The notes under the pieces: model-generated | What the model was told of the DNA's origin: nothing | The model's database searches: none | The model's input: only the letters and a program-made list of their open reading frames with translations | Source: Bacillus alkalisoli | Lineage (GTDB): Bacteria > Bacillota > Bacilli > Bacillales > Bacillaceae_I | NCBI RefSeq assembly: GCF_002797415.1 | Contig: NZ_KZ454944.1 | Coordinates: 2,746,665 to 2,810,664, forward strand | Direction: 5' to 3' | Length of the DNA stretch: 64,000 nt | Program-made: the position numbers and the translations under genes | In this document: positions 60,615-64,000 of the stretch, one piece after another | Layout of the letters: every line of letters starts with the position of its first letter | Position numbering within the stretch: position 1 is the stretch's first letter

Positions 60615-61835
60615 TCACCCTACAATACTATTAAACGTTCCACCACTAAATAATTTAATTTTGTCATATCCTTTCACATCAGCCTTATAATAAACAACTT
60701 CTTGATTCCCAAAAGCCAAATTTATTTCATCTTCATTCCCTTCTATTAATAGAGCATTAGGATGAACATAATTTACAAAATTAAGAACATTTTTCGGCTT
60801 CTTATTGAAAAAAACAAGCCAACTAAAACGCTCTTCTATAAAATTAGTCTCTTCTATTAAAGACGTATTTATTGTTTGAAACTTCCCGTTATTAATATTC
60901 GCTATATCTTCCACAACCGCACTTGCTGTAGGGTACATTCCAGCTCCCGGTCCTTGAAATTGTACTTTCCCTGTTACATCTGATTCTATTGATACTATAT
61001 TTTGTACACCTTCTGTCGCATAAAAAGGGTGCGATTCTGATACTAAGATGGGTTCTACGAGAAGTGTAACTTCACTGTTTTCTTGGAACAAAGTTACAAC
61101 ATGTTTAAATCGCAAGTTTAATGAAGTTGCAATATCTATTTGAGTCGAGGTGATAGAAGAAATTCCTTTTCTAACAACCGTTGTAGGATTCTTATGAAAG
61201 ACTAGCTGACTTAATATTTTTCCTTTATAAAAAGCATCATAGCCTTCCACATCATTTGTTGGATCTGCTTCTGCATATCCTTTTTCTTGCGCTAACCTCA
61301 AAGCTTCCTCAAAAGATATTTTATCCTTTCTCATCTTTGTCAAAATATAATTGGTTGTGCCATTTAATATACCCTCAATCCGTTCAACCTTGTTTACTTG
61401 ATATAGTTGACGTAGGACACCAATGACAGGAACTCCCCCAGCAACAGTTGCTTCAAATCCAACGGAAACATTTTTACTTGTCGCAAGTCTTACTAACTCT
61501 TCTCCGAAATGCGAAAACATTTCTTTGTTTGCAGTAACAAGATGGCAGCCTTTTTCAATAGCTCTTTTGCAATACGAAAAAGCAGGTTCTGTTCCTACGA
61601 TTGCATCTACTACAATATGAAGGTCATCGATTTGTTCTATCTCACTAAAATTGTCAGTTAGCAGGATTTCTGAAGAAGGACAAACATGCTTATTTAAATG
61701 TTTTACTAATATTGCAACCACTTTAACTGGTTTCCCATAAATTTGATGCAACCTTACCTGATGTGTCTCGATTGTGTTATACACACCTTTTCCAACTGTT
61801 CCAAATCCGAGTAACGCCACGTTTATTGTGGACAA
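60615..61835 (-). CDS. hom: Homoserine dehydrogenase
   Basis: A 406-residue protein: NAD(P)-binding TINVALLGFGTVGKGVYNT at the N-terminus, VTANKEMFSHFG, EATVAGGVPVIGVLRQL and NGTTNYILTKM, and YAEADPTNDVEGYDA, the homoserine dehydrogenase signature. The ACT domain present in longer members is reduced. It makes homoserine from aspartate semialdehyde for methionine via metX and metY. Start: TTG at 61835 with GGAAG upstream; a longer in-frame start at 61943 would translate the palindromic repeat and is rejected. Confidence 0.93.
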   Translation of the reverse strand: MSTINVALLGFGTVGKGVYNTIETHQVRLHQIYGKPVKVVAILVKHLNKHVCPSSEILLTDNFSEIEQIDDLHIVVDAIVGTEPAFSYCKRAIEKGCHLVTANKEMFSHFGEELVRLATSKNVSVGFEATVAGGVPVIGVLRQLYQVNKVERIEGILNGTTNYILTKMRKDKISFEEALRLAQEKGYAEADPTNDVEGYDAFYKGKILSQLVFHKNPTTVVRKGISSITSTQIDIATSLNLRFKHVVTLFQENSEVTLLVEPILVSESHPFYATEGVQNIVSIESDVTGKVQFQGPGAGMYPTASAVVEDIANINNGKFQTINTSLIEETNFIEERFSWLVFFNKKPKNVLNFVNYVHPNALLIEGNEDEINLAFGNQEVVYYKADVKGYDKIKLFSGGTFNSIVG

Positions 61836-61873
61836 TGTAACACTTCCTTTCCTATTGGCTGTGTAATAGACCG

Positions 61874-61946
61874 CTGTTGATTGCCGTGCAAGTCTTCGCT
61901 TTCCGCGGGCGGGCCGAAAGTCTCCGTCTTGCACGGCAACCAACAG
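61874..61946. repeat. GC-rich palindromic repeat, copy 3, between metX and hom
   Basis: CTGTTGATTGCCGTGCAAG pairs with CTTGCACGGCAACCAACAG with one G-A mismatch, around a 35-nt loop that holds CTTTCCGCGGGCGGGC. This is the short form of the element also found at 43119-43318. It lies inside the met operon, where the hairpin could affect readthrough from metX to hom. Confidence 0.75.
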
Positions 61947-61979
61947 CTAAAAAGTAGAAAATTGTAATAAAATTCATCA

Positions 61980-63044
61980 CTAAGCTTTATAGCATCTTTC
62001 TATCACAAATTCTTTAATTTTCTCAGCCCAATTTTCGAATTCAACTAAGAATCCATCGTGTCCAAAGGTAGTCTGTACTAAGGTGTATTGACCTTTTTCA
62101 ACCTCATTTACAGCCTCTTCTATCACAGAACTTGTATACAGTAAGTCGTTTGTAAAGGCAACGAAGCATACTTCCGATTTGATTTCTTTTAGTGCATTTT
62201 TCCAGCCATTTCTTCCTTCTCCAATATCAAACTCGTTCATCACTTCAAGTAATCTTAAGTAACTGTTTGCGTCAAACCTACTCGTAAACTTTTTCCCTTG
62301 GTAGGACAAATAAGAATCTACTTGGAATTGAGTATTTTCTTTCTTCTCTCGTCTAAATCGCTCATTAAAGAGAACATCCGAACGGTAAGTAACAAGACCA
62401 ACCATTCTTGCAATCTCTAAGCCTTGTAACCTTTCTTCTTCCTCATATTCTCCGTTTTTCCAGGCAGGATCTAGCTTAATTGTCTTTTGGGCAATTTGAT
62501 TGTAAGCAATAGCATAATCAGAAAAAAATGGAGTAACAGCCATTGGAACAAGTTTTTCAGCAAAATATGGATACAAAATTCCCCATTCTAAAACTTGCAT
62601 TCCACCGAGGGAGCCCCCTACAATTGCTTTTACTTTATAAACACCTAACCTTTGTAGTGCCTTGTATTGAGATCGAACGATATCTCGAATCGTAATTTTG
62701 GGGAAAGTGGCTCTGAATTTTTCACCCGTAGTTAAGTTGATGGAAGTTGGGCCAGTAGAACCAGCACAACCTCCAATGACATTCATCGTAATTATTTGAA
62801 ACTCATTTGTATCGATATATAGGTTTTCACCAATAAAGCCACTCCACCAACCAGGCTTTTTCTCTGATCCAACTGATAAATGGTTTCCTGATAAAGCATG
62901 GCAAACAATAATAACTTCTCCCTCTAAGTTCCCAACGTGCTCGTATGCAACTTCGACGTTTGACAAAATATCACCGCAATCAAGTTGTAAATCTCCAATG
63001 GAGACTTTACTAACTTCATAGTGTTTTTCATACGGTAACGTCAC
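61980..63044 (-). CDS. metX: Homoserine O-acetyltransferase MetX
   Basis: A protein of about 354 residues of the alpha/beta hydrolase fold. [29 protein letters not shown] and the nucleophile elbow [13 protein letters not shown] (Ser) are typical of MetX, and the catalytic His is in [15 protein letters not shown]. It makes O-acetylhomoserine, the substrate of the next enzyme in the operon. Start: GTG at 63044 with AGAGGAG upstream. An in-frame start at 63083 lies deeper inside metY and is less likely. It overlaps the metY stop by 17 bp. Confidence 0.93.
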   Translation of the reverse strand: MTLPYEKHYEVSKVSIGDLQLDCGDILSNVEVAYEHVGNLEGEVIIVCHALSGNHLSVGSEKKPGWWSGFIGENLYIDTNEFQIITMNVIGGCAGSTGPTSINLTTGEKFRATFPKITIRDIVRSQYKALQRLGVYKVKAIVGGSLGGMQVLEWGILYPYFAEKLVPMAVTPFFSDYAIAYNQIAQKTIKLDPAWKNGEYEEEERLQGLEIARMVGLVTYRSDVLFNERFRREKKENTQFQVDSYLSYQGKKFTSRFDANSYLRLLEVMNEFDIGEGRNGWKNALKEIKSEVCFVAFTNDLLYTSSVIEEAVNEVEKGQYTLVQTTFGHDGFLVEFENWAEKIKEFVIERCYKA

Positions 63045-64000
63045 CTGAAACCGCTCCTCTCGCTGTTTCACTAGTCGCAACAAAAAGCGCTTGATCTAAA
63101 TCATTTTCCAAATCGTGAATTCCTTCAATTCCAACAGAAAGACGAATTAAGTCTTCTGTTACTCCGGTTTTCTTTAAATCTTCTTGGCTAAGCTGTTGGT
63201 GTGTGGTGGATGCTGGATGAATAATTAACGACTTTGCGTCCCCAACGTTTGCAACATGTGACCATAGTTTAATAGAATCAATTAGCTTTTGACCCGCTTC
63301 ACGTCCTCCTTTTATTCCAAAAATAACAATGGAGCCATAGCCGTTCGTTAAGTATTTTTTTGCTAAATGGTGTGATGGATGATTTTGTATTCCCGGATAA
63401 GAGACCCAAGTAACTCCAGAATGGCTACTCAAAAATTTTGCTAGTTTTTCTGCATTTTCATTATGTCGTTCCACTCTTAAGTGAAGTGTTTCAAGACCTT
63501 GTAATAATAAGAATGCGTTTTGTGGACTTAAACATGCACCGATGTCTCTAAGTAACTGCACTCTCAGTTTTACTGCATAAGCTACGTTCCCAAAAGTTTC
63601 GGCATAACATATTCCGTTATAACTATCATCTGGCTCAGTGAAACCTGGAAACTTCGAATTGTTCCAATCAAATGTTCCTCCATCCACTACAATGCCTCCA
63701 ATTGTTGTTCCATGGCCACCAATCCATTTTGTTGCAGAGTGTACAACTATATCCGCTCCATGTTTTATCGGATTACAATTGTATGGGGACGCAAATGTAT
63801 TATCTACAATGAGTGGAATGTTGTTCTCATGAGCAATTTTTGCAACCGCTTCTACATCTAAAACGTTCAAGCTCGGATTCCCAATTATTTCTCCAAATAA
63901 GGCTTTCGTTTTTGGCGTAATAGCGCTTCGGAAGTTTTCTGGATTTGTTGCATCAACAAATTTTACGTTAATTCCGTATTTAGGAAGCGTAACGGCAAAT
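63028..64000 (-). CDS. metY: O-acetylhomoserine sulfhydrylase (5' end outside the window)
   Basis: About 324 codons are visible, open to the window edge, so the N-terminus is missing. It is a Cys/Met-metabolism PLP enzyme: [22 protein letters not shown]-binding Lys in [17 protein letters not shown], and [18 protein letters not shown], then [16 protein letters not shown]. It makes homocysteine (or methionine) from O-acetylhomoserine and sulfide. It shares an operon with metX and hom; an S-box leader, if any, would lie outside the window. Confidence 0.93.
   Translation of the reverse strand, partial: FAVTLPKYGINVKFVDATNPENFRSAITPKTKALFGEIIGNPSLNVLDVEAVAKIAHENNIPLIVDNTFASPYNCNPIKHGADIVVHSATKWIGGHGTTIGGIVVDGGTFDWNNSKFPGFTEPDDSYNGICYAETFGNVAYAVKLRVQLLRDIGACLSPQNAFLLLQGLETLHLRVERHNENAEKLAKFLSSHSGVTWVSYPGIQNHPSHHLAKKYLTNGYGSIVIFGIKGGREAGQKLIDSIKLWSHVANVGDAKSLIIHPASTTHQQLSQEDLKKTGVTEDLIRLSVGIEGIHDLENDLDQALFVATSETARGAVSGDVTV

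Noticed and set aside
61836-61943. Longer N-terminus of homoserine dehydrogenase
   Set aside because: The extra 36 residues are a translation of the palindromic repeat; the TTG at 61835 has a ribosome site and fits the family.

Overview
The window looks like chromosome of a low-GC, spore-forming member of the Bacillaceae. The evidence is a gas-vesicle cluster in the Bacillus megaterium (Priestia) gene order, AGGAGG-type ribosome binding sites, many TTG/GTG starts, a SpoIIM-family gene, a CIRCE element, Rex-like sites, and the small CydS subunit next to an YthA/CbdA-type cytochrome bd oxidase. No rRNA or tRNA genes, CRISPR arrays, complete prophage or insertion sequences were seen.

Layout: 1-5212 (minus) gas vesicle genes gvpA-P-Q-B-R-N-F-G-L-S-K, with gvpK cut by the window edge. 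5730-10265: htpG under a CIRCE operator, then a DinG/XPD-type helicase. 10392-12077: an MsrA gene with an in-frame TGA exactly at the catalytic Cys codon, then DsrE-like and TusA-rhodanese sulfur-handling proteins. 12243-15181: a glycosyltransferase, a 21-bp minisatellite, a gene fragment and small membrane or secreted proteins. 15289-21368: response regulator, histidine kinase, MMPL transporter and a heme-copper-oxidase-like membrane protein in one probable operon, then an MFS transporter whose first helix may be frameshifted. 21572-25938: SDR, a membrane protein, a K+/H+ antiporter, a lone catalytic-domain tyrosine recombinase with a repeated palindrome upstream, and two orphan small ORFs. 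26035-34626: assorted metabolism (amidohydrolase, VOC dioxygenase, YfbR-like nucleotidase, LD-carboxypeptidase, cold shock protein, D-aminopeptidase, DJ-1/PfpI) and small membrane proteins.

34745-34894 holds a candidate structured non-coding RNA with its own promoter and terminator. 34898-36773 is an ECF sigma/anti-sigma pair with a candidate autoregulatory ECF promoter, followed by an RND pump and a YebC-family regulator. 41173-48427 is an RDD / SpoIIM / DUF58 / MoxR / DUF4350 / DUF4129 cluster. 48637-52290 is the fructose operon fruR-fruK-fruA with layered candidate CcpA and FruR sites. 52576-53001 is an array of 52-bp repeats, each encoding a 10-bp-stem hairpin, downstream of a YitT-family gene. 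53714-59610 is cydABS-cydDC with Rex-like sites. 60615-64000 is metY-metX-hom, with a palindromic repeat between metX and hom.

Most unusual items: the TGA-interrupted MsrA (selenocysteine candidate or a very recent nonsense mutation), the unassigned structured RNA, the two intergenic minisatellites, and GC-rich dispersed palindromes, one of which has a second repeat nested inside it. All calls come from reading the sequence; no database search was possible.
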